From Axinella damicornis (Eukaryota > Porifera > Demospongiae > Axinellida > Axinellidae): a DNA stretch of 64,000 nt. Shown here piece by piece: positions 49,501 through 62,289 of the stretch. Position 1 is the first letter of the stretch. Every line of letters starts with the position of its first letter. The position numbers were made by a program, and so were the translations under genes. Below the pieces are notes generated by a model. It made no database searches, was not told where the DNA came from, and saw only the letters and a program-made list of their open reading frames with translations. The stretch spans positions 14,147,961 to 14,211,960 of the forward strand of contig OZ007512.1 in assembly GCA_963931865.1 (NCBI GenBank), written 5' to 3'.

Positions 49501-52500
49501 GGATGCATCGATCGCCATCCTGGGATTCATCGATCACCATCCCGGAATGCATTGATCGCCATCCAGGGATGCTGCGATCGCCATCCCAAGAAGCCATCCC
49601 GGGATGAAAACTATAGCCATCCAGGGATACTGCGATCGCCATCCGGGGATGCATCGATGGTCATCCCGAGATCTCCATCCCGGGATGCAATGGTAACCAT
49701 TGTGGGATGCATGATCACCATCCCGGGATGCATCGATCGCCATCCCGGGATGCATCGATCGCCATCTGGAGATCTCCATCCCGGGATGCAATGATCACCA
49801 TCCCGGGATGCATCGATCGCCATCCCGGGATGCGTCGAACGCCATCCCGGGATGCATCGATCGCCATCCAGGGATGCTGCGACGTCATCCAGTGGTGTAA
49901 CGATCGCCATCCACTGATGCATCGATCGCCATCCCGGGATGCATCGATCGTCATCCCGGGATTCATCGGTCACCATCCCGGGATGCATCGATCGCCATCC
50001 AGGGATGTATCGATCGCCATCCCGGGATGCGTTGAACGCCATCCCGGGATGCGTTGATCGCCATCCCGGGATGCATCGATCGCCATCTCGAGATCTCCAT
50101 CCCGGGATGCAATGATCACCATCCCGGGATGCATCGATCGCCATCCCGGGATGCATCGAACGCCATCCCGGGATGCATCGATCGCCATCCAGGGATGCTG
50201 CGACGCCATCCAGTGGTGTAACGATCGCCATCCACTGATGCAATGATCACCATCCCGGGATGCATCGATCGCCATCCCGGGATGCATCGATCGCCATACT
50301 GGGATTCATCGATCACCATCCCGGAATGCATTGATCGCCATCCAGGGATGCTGCGATCGCCATCCCAAGAAGCCATCCCGGGATGAAAACTATAGTCATC
50401 CAGGGATACTGCGATCGCCATCCTGGGATGCATCGATGGTCATCCCCGAGATCTCCAGCACGGGATGCAATGATCGCCATCCCTGGATGCATCGATTGCC
50501 ATCCCGGGATGCATCGATCGCCATGTCGAGATCTCCATCCCGGGATGCAATGGTAACCATCGTGGGATGCATGATCACCATCCCGGGATGCATCGATCGC
50601 CATCCCGGGATGCATCGATCGCCATCTGGAGATCTCCATCCCGGGATGCAATGATCACCATCCCGGGATGCATCGATCGCCATCCCGGGATGCGTCGAAC
50701 GCCATCCCGGGATGCATCGATCGCCATCCAGGGATGCTGCGACGCCATCCAGTGGTGTAACGATCGCCATCCACTGATGCATCGATCGCCATCCCGGGAT
50801 GCATCGATCGCCATCCCGGGATGCATCGAACGCCATCCCGGGATGCATCGATCGCCATCCAGGGATGCTGCGACGCCATCCAGTGGTGTAACGATCGCCA
50901 TCCACTGATGCAAGGATCACCATCCCGGGATGCATCGATCGCCATCCCGGGATGCATCGATCGCCATCCTGGGATTCATCGATCACCATCCCGGAATGCA
51001 TTGATCGCCATCCAGGGATGCTGCGATCGCCATCCCAAGAAGCCATCCCGGGATGAAAACTATAGTCATCCAGGGATACTGCGATCGCCATCCTGGGATG
51101 CATCGATGGTCATCCCCGAGATCTCCAGCACGGGATGCAATGATCGCCATCCCTGGATGCATCGATTGCCATCCCGGGATGCATCGATCGCCATGTCGAG
51201 ATCTCCATCCCGGGATGCAATGGTAACCATCGTGGGATGCATGATCACCATCCCGGGATGCATCGATCGCCATCCCGGGATGCATCGATCGCCATCTGGA
51301 GATCTCCATCCCGGGATGCAATGATCACCATCCCGGGATGCATCGATCGCCATCCCGGGATGCGTCGAACGCCATCCCGGGATGCATCGATCGCCATCCA
51401 GGGATGCTGCGACGCCATCCAGTGGTGTAACGATCGCCATCCACTGATGCATCGATCGCCATCCCGGGATGCATCGATCGTCATCCCGGGATTCATCGGT
51501 CACCATCCCGGGATGCATCGATCGCCATCCAGGGATGCTGCGATCGCCATCCCAAGCAGCCATCCCGGGATGAAAACGATAGCCATCCAGGGATACTGCA
51601 ATCGCCATCGATCCCTGGATGCATCGATGGTCTTCTCGAGATCTCCATCCCGGGATGCAATGATCACCATCCCGGGATGCATCGATCGCCATCCCGGGAT
51701 GTATCGATTGCTATCCCGGGATGCATCGATCGCCATCCCGGGATTCATTGATCACAATCCCGGGATGCATCGATCGCCATCCAGGGATGCTGCGAACGCC
51801 ATCTCAAGAAGCCATCCCGGATGAAAACGATAGCCATCCAGGGATACTGCGATCGCCATCCCGGGATGCATCGATGGTCATCTCGAGATCTCCACCACAG
51901 GATGCAATGATCACCATCCCGGGATGCATCGATCGCCATCCGGGGATGTATCGATCGCCATCCCGGGATGCATCGATTGCCATCCCGGTATGCATCGATC
52001 GCCATCTCGAGATCTCCATCCCAGGATGCAATGATTACCATCCCGGGATGCGTTGATCGCCATCCCGGGATGCATCGATCGCCATCTCGAGATCTCCATC
52101 CCGGGATGCAATGATCACCATCCCGGGATGCATCGATCGCCATCCCGGGATGCATCGAACGCCATCCCGGGATGCATCGATCGCCATCCAGGGATGCTGC
52201 GACGCCATCCAGTGGTGTAACGATCGCCATCCACTGATGCATGGATCGCCATCCCGGGATGCATCGATCGTCATCCCGGGATTCGTCGGTCACCATCCGG
52301 GGATGCATCGATCGCCATCCAGGGATGATGCGATCGCCATCCCAAGAAGCCATCCTAGGATGAAAACGATAGCCATCCAGGGATACTGCAATCGCCATCG
52401 ATCCCTGGATGCATCGATGGTCATCTCAAGATCTCCATCCCAGGATGCAATGTTCACCATCCCGGGATGCATTGATCGCCATCCCGGGATGTATCGATCG

Positions 52501-55500
52501 CCATCCCGGGATGCATCGATCGCCATCCAGGGATGCTGCGAACGCCATCTCAAGAAGCCATCCCGGATGAAAACGATAACCATCCAGGGATACTGCGATC
52601 GCCATCCCGGGATGCATCGATGGTCATCTCGAGATCTCCATCCCAGGATGCAATGATCACCATCCCGGGATGCATCGATAGCCATCCTGGGATATATCGA
52701 TCGCCATCCCGGGATGCATCGATCGCCATCCCGGGATTCATCGATCACCATCCCGGAATGCATTGATCGCCATCCAGGGATGCTGCGATCGCCATCCTAA
52801 GAAGCCATCCCGGGATGAAAACTATAGCCATCCAGGGATACTGCGATCGCCATCCTGGGATTCATCGATGGTCATCTCGAGATCTCCATGACGAGATGCA
52901 GTGGTCGCCATCCCGGGATGCATCGATCGCCATCCCGGGATGCATCGATCGCCATCTCGGGATGCATCGATCACCATCTCGAAATCTCCATCCCGGGATG
53001 CAATGGTAACCATCCTGGGATGCATGATCACCATCCCGGGATGCATCGATCGCCATCCCGGGATGCATCGATCGCCATCTCGAGATCTCCATCCCGGGAT
53101 GCAATGATCACCATCCCTGGATGTATCGATCGCCATCCCGGGATGCATCGATCGCCATCCCGGGATTCATCGATCGCCAACCCGGAATGCATTGATCGCC
53201 ATCCAGGGATGCTGCGATCGCCATCCCAAGAAGCCATCCCGGGATGAGAACTATAGCCATCCAGGGATACTGCGATCGCCATCCTGGGATTCATCGATGG
53301 TCATCTCGAGATCTCCATCGCGGGATGCAATGGTCGCCATCCCGGGTTGCATCGATCGCCATCCCGGGATGCACCGAATGCCATCTCGAGATCTCAATCC
53401 AGGGATGCAATGATCACCATCCCGGGATGCATCGATCGCCATCCCGGCATGCATCGATCGCCATCCCGGGATGCATCGATCGCCATCCCGGATGCACCGA
53501 TTGCCATCCCGGGATGCATCGATCGCCATCCCGGGATGCATCGATCGCCATCCCGGGATGCATCGATCGCCATCTCGAGATCTCCATTCCGGGATGCAAT
53601 GGTAACCATCCTGGGATGCATGATCACCATCCCGGGATGCATCGATCGCCATCCCGGGATGCATCGATGGCCATCTCGAGATCTCCATCCCGGGATGCAA
53701 TGATCACCATCCCTGGATGCATCGATCGCCATCCCGGGATGCATCGATCGCCATCTCGAGATCTCCATCCCAGGATGCAAAGATCAGCATCCCGGGATGC
53801 ATCAATCGCCATCCCGGGATGCATCGATCGCCATCCCGGGATTCATCGATCACCATCCCGGAATGCATTGATCGCCATCCAGGGATGCTGCGATCGCCAT
53901 CCTAAGAAGCCATCCCGGGATGAAAACTATAGCCATCCAGGGATACTGCGATCACCATCCTGGGATTCATCGATGGTCATCTCGAGATCTCCATGACGGG
54001 ATGCAGTGGTCGCCATCCCGGGATGCATCGATCGCCATCCCGGGATGCATCGATCGCCATCTCGGGATGCATCGATCACCATCTCGAAATCTCCATCCCG
54101 GGATGCAATGGTAACCATCCTGGGATGCATGATCACCATCCCGGGATGCATCGATCGCCATCCCGGGATGCATCGATCGCCATCTCGAGATCTCCATCCC
54201 GGGATGCAATGATCACCATCCCTGGATGTATCGATCGCCATCCCGGGATGCATCGATCGCCATCCCGGGATTCATCGATCGCCAACCCGGAATGCATTGA
54301 TCGCCATCCAGGGATGCTGCGATCGCCATCCCAAGAAGCCATCCCGGGATGAGAACTATAGCCATCCAGGGATACTGCGATCGCCATCCTGGGATTCATC
54401 GATGGTCATCTCGAGATCTCCATCACGGGATGCAATGGTCGCCATCCCGGGTTGCATCGATCGCCATCCCGTGATGCACCGAACGCCATCTCGAGATCTC
54501 AATCCAGGGATGCAATGATCACCATCCCGGGATGCATCGATCGCCATCCCGGCATGCATCGATCGCCATCCCGGGATGCATCGATCGCCATCCCGGATGC
54601 ACCGATTGCCATCCCGGGATGCATCGATCGCCATCCCGGGATGCATCGATCGCCATCCCGGGATGCATCGATCGCCATCTCGAGATCTCCATTCCAGGAT
54701 GCAAAGATCAGCATCCCGGGATGCATCAATCGCCATCCCGGGATGCATCGATCGCCATCCCGGGATTCATCGATCACCATCCCGGAATGCATTGATCGCC
54801 ATCCAGGGATGCTGCGATCGCCATCCTAAGAAGCCATCCCGGGATGAAAACTATAGCCATCCAGGGATACTGCGATCGCCATCCTGGGATTCATCGATGG
54901 TCATCTCGAGATCTCCATGACGGGATGCAGTGGTCGCCATCCCGGGATGCATCGATCGCCATCCCGGGATGCATCGATCGCCATCTCGGGATGCATCGAT
55001 CACCATCTCGAAATCTCCATCCCGGGATGCAATGGTAACCATCCTGGGATGCATGATCACCATCCCGGGATGCATCGATCGCCATCCCGGGATGCATCGA
55101 TCGCCATCTCGAGATCTCCATCCCGGGATGCAATGATCACCATCCCTGGATGTATCGATCGCCATCCCGGGATGCATCGATCGCCATCCCGGGATTCATC
55201 GATCGCCAACCCGGAATGCATTGATCGCCATCCAGGGATGCTGCGATCGCCATCCCAAGAAGCCATCCCGGGATGAGAACTATAGCCATCCAGGGATACT
55301 GCGATCGCCATCCTGGGATTCATCGATGGTCATCTCGAGATCTCCATCACGGGATGCAATGGTCGCCATCCCGGGTTGCATCGATCGCCATCCCGTGATG
55401 CACCGAACGCCATCTCGAGATCTCAATCCAGGGATGCAATGATCACCATCCCGGGATGCATCGATCGCCATCCCGGCATGCATCGATCGCCATCCCGGGA

Positions 55501-57348
55501 TGCATCGATCGCCATCCCGGATGCACCGATTGCCATCCCGGGATGCATCGATCGCCATCCCGGGATGCATCGATCGCCATCCCGGGATGCATCGATCGCC
55601 ATCTCGAGATCTCCATTCCGGGATGCAATGGTAACCATCCTGGGATGCATGATCACCATCCCGGGATGCATCGATCGCCATCCCGGGATGCATCGATGGC
55701 CATCTCGAGATCTCCATCCCGGGATACAATGATCACCATCCCTGGATGCATCGATCGCCATCCCGGGATGCATCGATCGCCATCTCGAGATCTCCATCCC
55801 AGGATGCAATGATCAGCATCCCGGGATGCATCAATCGCCATCCCGGGATGCATCGATCGCCATCCCGGGATGCATCAATAGCCATCCCGGATGCATCGAT
55901 CGCCATCCCGGGATGCATTGATCGCCATCCCGGGATGCATCGATCGCCATCTCGAGATCTCCATCCCGGGATGCAATGGTAACCATCCTGGGATTCATGA
56001 TCACCATATCGGGATGCATCGATCGCCATCCCGGGATGCATCGATCGCCATCTCGAGATCTCCATCGCGGGATGCAATGGTAACCATCCTGGGATGCATG
56101 ATAACCATCCCGGGATTCATCGATCGCCATCCCGGGATGCATCGATCACCATCTCGAGATCTCCATCCCGTATTGCAATGATCACCATCCCGGGATGCAT
56201 CGATCGCCATCCCGGGATGTATCGATCGCCATCCCGGGATGCATCGATCGCCATCCCGGGATGTATCGATCGCCATCTTGAGATCTCCATCCCGGATGCA
56301 ATGATAGCCATCCTGGGATGCATGATCACCATCCCGGGATGCATCGATCGCCATCCGGGGATGCATATATTGCCATCCCGGGAGGCTGCGATGCCATCCC
56401 GTGCTGTATCGATCGCCACCCCCGAATGCATCGATCACCATCCTGGGATGCATCGATCATCATCCCGGGAGGAAATGATTGCCATCCAGGGATGCTGCAA
56501 TTGTCCTCCCGGGTGCATCGATCGCCATCTCGAGATGCATCGATCGCCAATCCGGTAAACTGTATGCCATCCTTGATCGCCAACCAGGGATGCTGTGATC
56601 GCCATCCCCGGATGCCATCCCGGGATGCTGCTATCGTCGATGCCATCCAGGTGTGCTGCGATTGCCTTCCCGGTATGCATCGATCGCCATCACGGGTTGC
56701 ATTGCTCGCCATCCAGAGATGCTGCGATCGTCTTCCCGGGTGCATCGATTGCCATCCCGGGATGCACCGATCGCTATCCCGGGATGTATCGATTGCCATC
56801 CTTGATCGCCAACCAGGGATGCTGTGATCGCCATCCCGGGTGCATTGATCGCCAACCCGGGATGCATCGATTGCCTTCCCTGGATGCTGCGATCGCCATC
56901 CGGGGGCGCATCGATCGCCTTCCCGGGATACATCGATGGTTATCCCGAGATGCATCGATCTTCATCCCGGGATGCATCGATCTCCATCCCGGGTTGCAAT
57001 GATAGCCATCCCGGGATGCATCGATCGCCATCCTAAGACAAAACGATCGCCATCCAGGGATGCTGCAATCGCCATCCCCGGGTGCAACGATCTCCATCCT
57101 TGGATGCCATCCCGTGATGTATCGACCTCCATCCCGGGATGCAATGATAGCCACCCGGGATTAATGACCACCATCCCGAGATGCAGCGATCGCCATCAGG
57201 GATGCTGCGACGCCATCCCAAGAAGCCATCCCCGAATGGAAACGATAGCCATCCAGGGATACTGCGATCGCCTTCCCGGGATGCATCGATGGTCATCTCG
57301 AGATCTCCACGGGATGCAATGATCACCATCCCGGGATGGTGATCATTG
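43586..57348. repeat. subtelomeric satellite, main block with higher-order repeats
   Basis: Same 22-bp family. Higher-order structure is visible: 43,694-44,000 recurs at 44,762 (offset 1,068); 44,121-48,560 recurs as 49,066-53,294 (offset drifting from 4,945 to 4,734 through indels); 52,822-53,148 recurs at 53,927 (offset 1,105) and 54,851 (offset 924). Order and purity decay after about 55.9 kb. The block ends in a perfect palindrome at 57317-57348. Confidence 0.95.
57317..57348. repeat. 32-bp perfect palindrome at the distal satellite edge
   Basis: CAATGATCACCATCCC followed by its exact reverse complement, centred on the CCCGGG of the last satellite unit. Beyond it no satellite is present. 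Confidence 0.93.
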
Positions 57349-57572
57349 ATCATTGCAAGAGAACCATTTCAGCAAGCAGGAAACAGCATCAAAACATCAC
57401 AGGAAAGGGTTTTTGCTGACTTCTGCTACCTAGCTTGAGGTTCAAATAGCAAGTTATTGTTGCATAGGGTGGGTGGTGGGTATGTGGTGTAGTTGACTAG
57501 GAGTGGAACTAGTAAACTGTAGGTTGCAAGTTCAAGGCCAGGGATGAGAATTTTTTTCCTAGCCAATGATTG
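57349..57572. other. unique spacer between satellite and 32-bp array
   Basis: About 220 bp of non-repetitive sequence. A segment at about 57,490-57,545 (GTAGTTGACTAGGAGTGG ... GGTTGCAAGTTCAAGGCC) faintly resembles the A and B boxes of a tRNA-derived repeat. No gene. Confidence 0.6.
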
Positions 57573-60500
57573 TTAGGTTTGCTAGTGTTAGACGTAAAGT
57601 TATTTTTAGGTTTGCTAGGGTTAGCTTTAAGTTATTTTTAGGTTTGCTAGGGTTAGCTTTAAGTTATTTTTAGGTTTGCTAGGGTTAGCTTTAAGTTATT
57701 TTTAGGTTTGCTAGGGTTAGCTTTAAGTTATTTTTAGGTTTGCTAGGGTTAGCTTTAAGTTATTTTTAGGTTTGCTAGGGTTAGCTTTAAGTTATTTTTA
57801 GGTTTGCTAGGGTTAGCTTTAAGTTATTTTTAGGTTTGCTAGGGTTAGCTTTAAGTTATTTTTAGGTTTGCTAGGGTTAGCTTTAAGTTATTTTTAGGTT
57901 TGCTAGGGTTAGCTTTAAGTTATTTTTAGGTTTGCTAGGGTTAGCTTTAAGTTATTTTTAGGTTTGCTAGGGTTAGCTTTAAGTTATTTTTAGGTTTGCT
58001 AGGGTTAGCTTTAAGTTATTTTTAGGTTTGCTAGGGTTAGCTTTAAGTTATTTTTAGGTTTGCTAGGGTTAGCTTTAAGTTATTTTTAGGTTTGCTAGGG
58101 TTAGCTTTAAGTTATTTTTAGGTTTGCTAGGGTTAGCTTTAAGTTATTTTTAGGTTTGCTAGGGTTAGCTTTAAGTTATTTTTAGGTTTGCTAGGGTTAG
58201 CTTTAAGTTATTTTTAGGTTTGCTAGGGTTAGCTTTAAGTTATTTTTAGGTTTGCTAGGGTTAGCTTTAAGTTATTTTTAGGTTTGCTAGGGTTAGCTTT
58301 AAGTTATTTTTAGGTTTGCTAGGGTTAGCTTTAAGTTATTTTTAGGTTTGCTAGGGTTAGCTTTAAGTTATTTTTAGGTTTGCTAGGGTTAGCTTTAAGT
58401 TATTTTTAGGTTTGCTAGGGTTAGCTTTAAGTTATTTTTAGGTTTGCTAGGGTTAGCTTTAAGTTATTTTTAGGTTTGCTAGGGTTAGCTTTAAGTTATT
58501 TTTAGGTTTGCTAGGGTTAGCTTTAAGTTATTTTTAGGTTTGCTAGGGTTAGCTTTAAGTTATTTTTAGGTTTGCTAGGGTTAGCTTTAAGTTATTTTTA
58601 GGTTTGCTAGGGTTAGCTTTAAGTTATTTTTAGGTTTGCTAGGGTTAGCTTTAAGTTATTTTTAGGTTTGCTAGGGTTAGCTTTAAGTTATTTTTAGGTT
58701 TGCTAGGGTTAGCTTTAAGTTATTTTTAGGTTTGCTAGGGTTAGCTTTAAGTTATTTTTAGGTTTGCTAGGGTTAGCTTTAAGTTATTTTTAGGTTTGCT
58801 AGGGTTAGCTTTAAGTTATTTTTAGGTTTGCTAGGGTTAGCTTTAAGTTATTTTTAGGTTTGCTAGGGTTAGCTTTAAGTTATTTTTAGGTTTGCTAGGG
58901 TTAGCTTTAAGTTATTTTTAGGTTTGCTAGGGTTAGCTTTAAGTTATTTTTAGGTTTGCTAGGGTTAGCTTTAAGTTATTTTTAGGTTTGCTAGGGTTAG
59001 CTTTAAGTTATTTTTAGGTTTGCTAGGGTTAGCTTTAAGTTATTTTTAGGTTTGCTAGGGTTAGCTTTAAGTTATTTTTAGGTTTGCTAGGGTTAGCTTT
59101 AAGTTATTTTTAGGTTTGCTAGGGTTAGCTTTAAGTTATTTTTAGGTTTGCTAGGGTTAGCTTTAAGTTATTTTTAGGTTTGCTAGGGTTAGCTTTAAGT
59201 TATTTTTAGGTTTGCTAGGGTTAGCTTTAAGTTATTTTTAGGTTTGCTAGGGTTAGCTTTAAGTTATTTTTAGGTTTGCTAGGGTTAGCTTTAAGTTATT
59301 TTTAGGTTTGCTAGGGTTAGCTTTAAGTTATTTTTAGGTTTGCTAGGGTTAGCTTTAAGTTATTTTTAGGTTTGCTAGGGTTAGCTTTAAGTTATTTTTA
59401 GGTTTGCTAGGGTTAGCTTTAAGTTATTTTTAGGTTTGCTAGGGTTAGCTTTAAGTTATTTTTAGGTTTGCTAGGGTTAGCTTTAAGTTATTTTTAGGTT
59501 TGCTAGGGTTAGCTTTAAGTTATTTTTAGGTTTGCTAGGGTTAGCTTTAAGTTATTTTTAGGTTTGCTAGGGTTAGCTTTAAGTTATTTTTAGGTTTGCT
59601 AGGGTTAGCTTTAAGTTATTTTTAGGTTTGCTAGGGTTAGCTTTAAGTTATTTTTAGGTTTGCTAGGGTTAGCTTTAAGTTATTTTTAGGTTTGCTAGGG
59701 TTAGCTTTAAGTTATTTTTAGGTTTGCTAGGGTTAGCTTTAAGTTATTTTTAGGTTTGCTAGGGTTAGCTTTAAGTTATTTTTAGGTTTGCTAGGGTTAG
59801 CTTTAAGTTATTTTTAGGTTTGCTAGGGTTAGCTTTAAGTTATTTTTAGGTTTGCTAGGGTTAGCTTTAAGTTATTTTTAGGTTTGCTAGGGTTAGCTTT
59901 AAGTTATTTTTAGGTTTGCTAGGGTTAGCTTTAAGTTATTTTTAGGTTTGCTAGGGTTAGCTTTAAGTTATTTTTAGGTTTGCTAGGGTTAGCTTTAAGT
60001 TATTTTTAGGTTTGCTAGGGTTAGCTTTAAGTTATTTTTAGGTTTGCTAGGGTTAGCTTTAAGTTATTTTTAGGTTTGCTAGGGTTAGCTTTAAGTTATT
60101 TTTAGGTTTGCTAGGGTTAGCTTTAAGTTATTTTTAGGTTTGCTAGGGTTAGCTTTAAGTTATTTTTAGGTTTGCTAGGGTTAGCTTTAAGTTATTTTTA
60201 GGTTTGCTAGGGTTAGCTTTAAGTTATTTTTAGGTTTGCTAGGGTTAGCTTTAAGTTATTTTTAGGTTTGCTAGGGTTAGCTTTAAGTTATTTTTAGGTT
60301 TGCTAGGGTTAGCTTTAAGTTATTTTTAGGTTTGCTAGGGTTAGCTTTAAGTTATTTTTAGGTTTGCTAGGGTTAGCTTTAAGTTATTTTTAGGTTTGCT
60401 AGGGTTAGCTTTAAGTTATTTTTAGGTTTGCTAGGGTTAGCTTTAAGTTATTTTTAGGTTTGCTAGGGTTAGCTTTAAGTTATTTTTAGGTTTGCTAGGG

Positions 60501-62289
60501 TTAGCTTTAAGTTATTTTTAGGTTTGCTAGGGTTAGCTTTAAGTTATTTTTAGGTTTGCTAGGGTTAGCTTTAAGTTATTTTTAGGTTTGCTAGGGTTAG
60601 CTTTAAGTTATTTTTAGGTTTGCTAGGGTTAGCTTTAAGTTATTTTTAGGTTTGCTAGGGTTAGCTTTAAGTTATTTTTAGGTTTGCTAGGGTTAGCTTT
60701 AAGTTATTTTTAGGTTTGCTAGGGTTAGCTTTAAGTTATTTTTAGGTTTGCTAGGGTTAGCTTTAAGTTATTTTTAGGTTTGCTAGGGTTAGCTTTAAGT
60801 TATTTTTAGGTTTGCTAGGGTTAGCTTTAAGTTATTTTTAGGTTTGCTAGGGTTAGCTTTAAGTTATTTTTAGGTTTGCTAGGGTTAGCTTTAAGTTATT
60901 TTTAGGTTTGCTAGGGTTAGCTTTAAGTTATTTTTAGGTTTGCTAGGGTTAGCTTTAAGTTATTTTTAGGTTTGCTAGGGTTAGCTTTAAGTTATTTTTA
61001 GGTTTGCTAGGGTTAGCTTTAAGTTATTTTTAGGTTTGCTAGGGTTAGCTTTAAGTTATTTTTAGGTTTGCTAGGGTTAGCTTTAAGTTATTTTTAGGTT
61101 TGCTAGGGTTAGCTTTAAGTTATTTTTAGGTTTGCTAGGGTTAGCTTTAAGTTATTTTTAGGTTTGCTAGGGTTAGCTTTAAGTTATTTTTAGGTTTGCT
61201 AGGGTTAGCTTTAAGTTATTTTTAGGTTTGCTAGGGTTAGCTTTAAGTTATTTTTAGGTTTGCTAGGGTTAGCTTTAAGTTATTTTTAGGTTTGCTAGGG
61301 TTAGCTTTAAGTTATTTTTAGGTTTGCTAGGGTTAGCTTTAAGTTATTTTTAGGTTTGCTAGGGTTAGCTTTAAGTTATTTTTAGGTTTGCTAGGGTTAG
61401 CTTTAAGTTATTTTTAGGTTTGCTAGGGTTAGCTTTAAGTTATTTTTAGGTTTGCTAGGGTTAGCTTTAAGTTATTTTTAGGTTTGCTAGGGTTAGCTTT
61501 AAGTTATTTTTAGGTTTGCTAGGGTTAGCTTTAAGTTATTTTTAGGTTTGCTAGGGTTAGCTTTAAGTTATTTTTAGGTTTGCTAGGGTTAGCTTTAAGT
61601 TATTTTTAGGTTTGCTAGGGTTAGCTTTAAGTTATTTTTAGGTTTGCTAGGGTTAGCTTTAAGTTATTTTTAGGTTTGCTAGGGTTAGCTTTAAGTTATT
61701 TTTAGGTTTGCTAGGGTTAGCTTTAAGTTATTTTTAGGTTTGCTAGGGTTAGCTTTAAGTTATTTTTAGGTTTGCTAGGGTTAGCTTTAAGTTATTTTTA
61801 GGTTTGCTAGGGTTAGCTTTAAGTTATTTTTAGGTTTGCTAGGGTTAGCTTTAAGTTATTTTTAGGTTTGCTAGGGTTAGCTTTAAGTTATTTTTAGGTT
61901 TGCTAGGGTTAGCTTTAAGTTATTTTTAGGTTTGCTAGGGTTAGCTTTAAGTTATTTTTAGGTTTGCTAGGGTTAGCTTTAAGTTATTTTTAGGTTTGCT
62001 AGGGTTAGCTTTAAGTTATTTTTAGGTTTGCTAGGGTTAGCTTTAAGTTATTTTTAGGTTTGCTAGGGTTAGCTTTAAGTTATTTTTAGGTTTGCTAGGG
62101 TTAGCTTTAAGTTATTTTTAGGTTTGCTAGGGTTAGCTTTAAGTTATTTTTAGGTTTGCTAGGGTTAGCTTTAAGTTATTTTTAGGTTTGCTAGGGTTAG
62201 CTTTAAGTTATTTTTAGGTTTGCTAGGGTTAGCTTTAAGTTATTTTTAGGTTTGCTAGGGTTAGCTTTAAGTTATTTTTAGGTTTGCTA
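57573..62289 (+). repeat. 32-bp subtelomeric satellite, about 147 copies
   Basis: Unit GGGTTAGCTTTAAG + TTATTTTTAGGTTTGCTA. The first unit is diverged (GCTAGTGTTAGACGTAAAG); the rest look identical throughout. Each unit contains the telomere-like TAGGGTTAG. Confidence 0.98.

Noticed and set aside
37430..57348. Dozens of long open frames on both strands (MHRSPSRDASIAIPG and MHPGMAIDASRDGDR types)
   Set aside because: They are translations of the 22-bp satellite in different frames and occur on both strands over the same DNA. There are no splice sites, no start context and no codon bias, so they are not genes.
57573..62289. Regular repeat arrays considered as CRISPR
   Set aside because: Repeats are directly tandem with no unique spacers, the setting is eukaryotic, and there are no cas-like genes.
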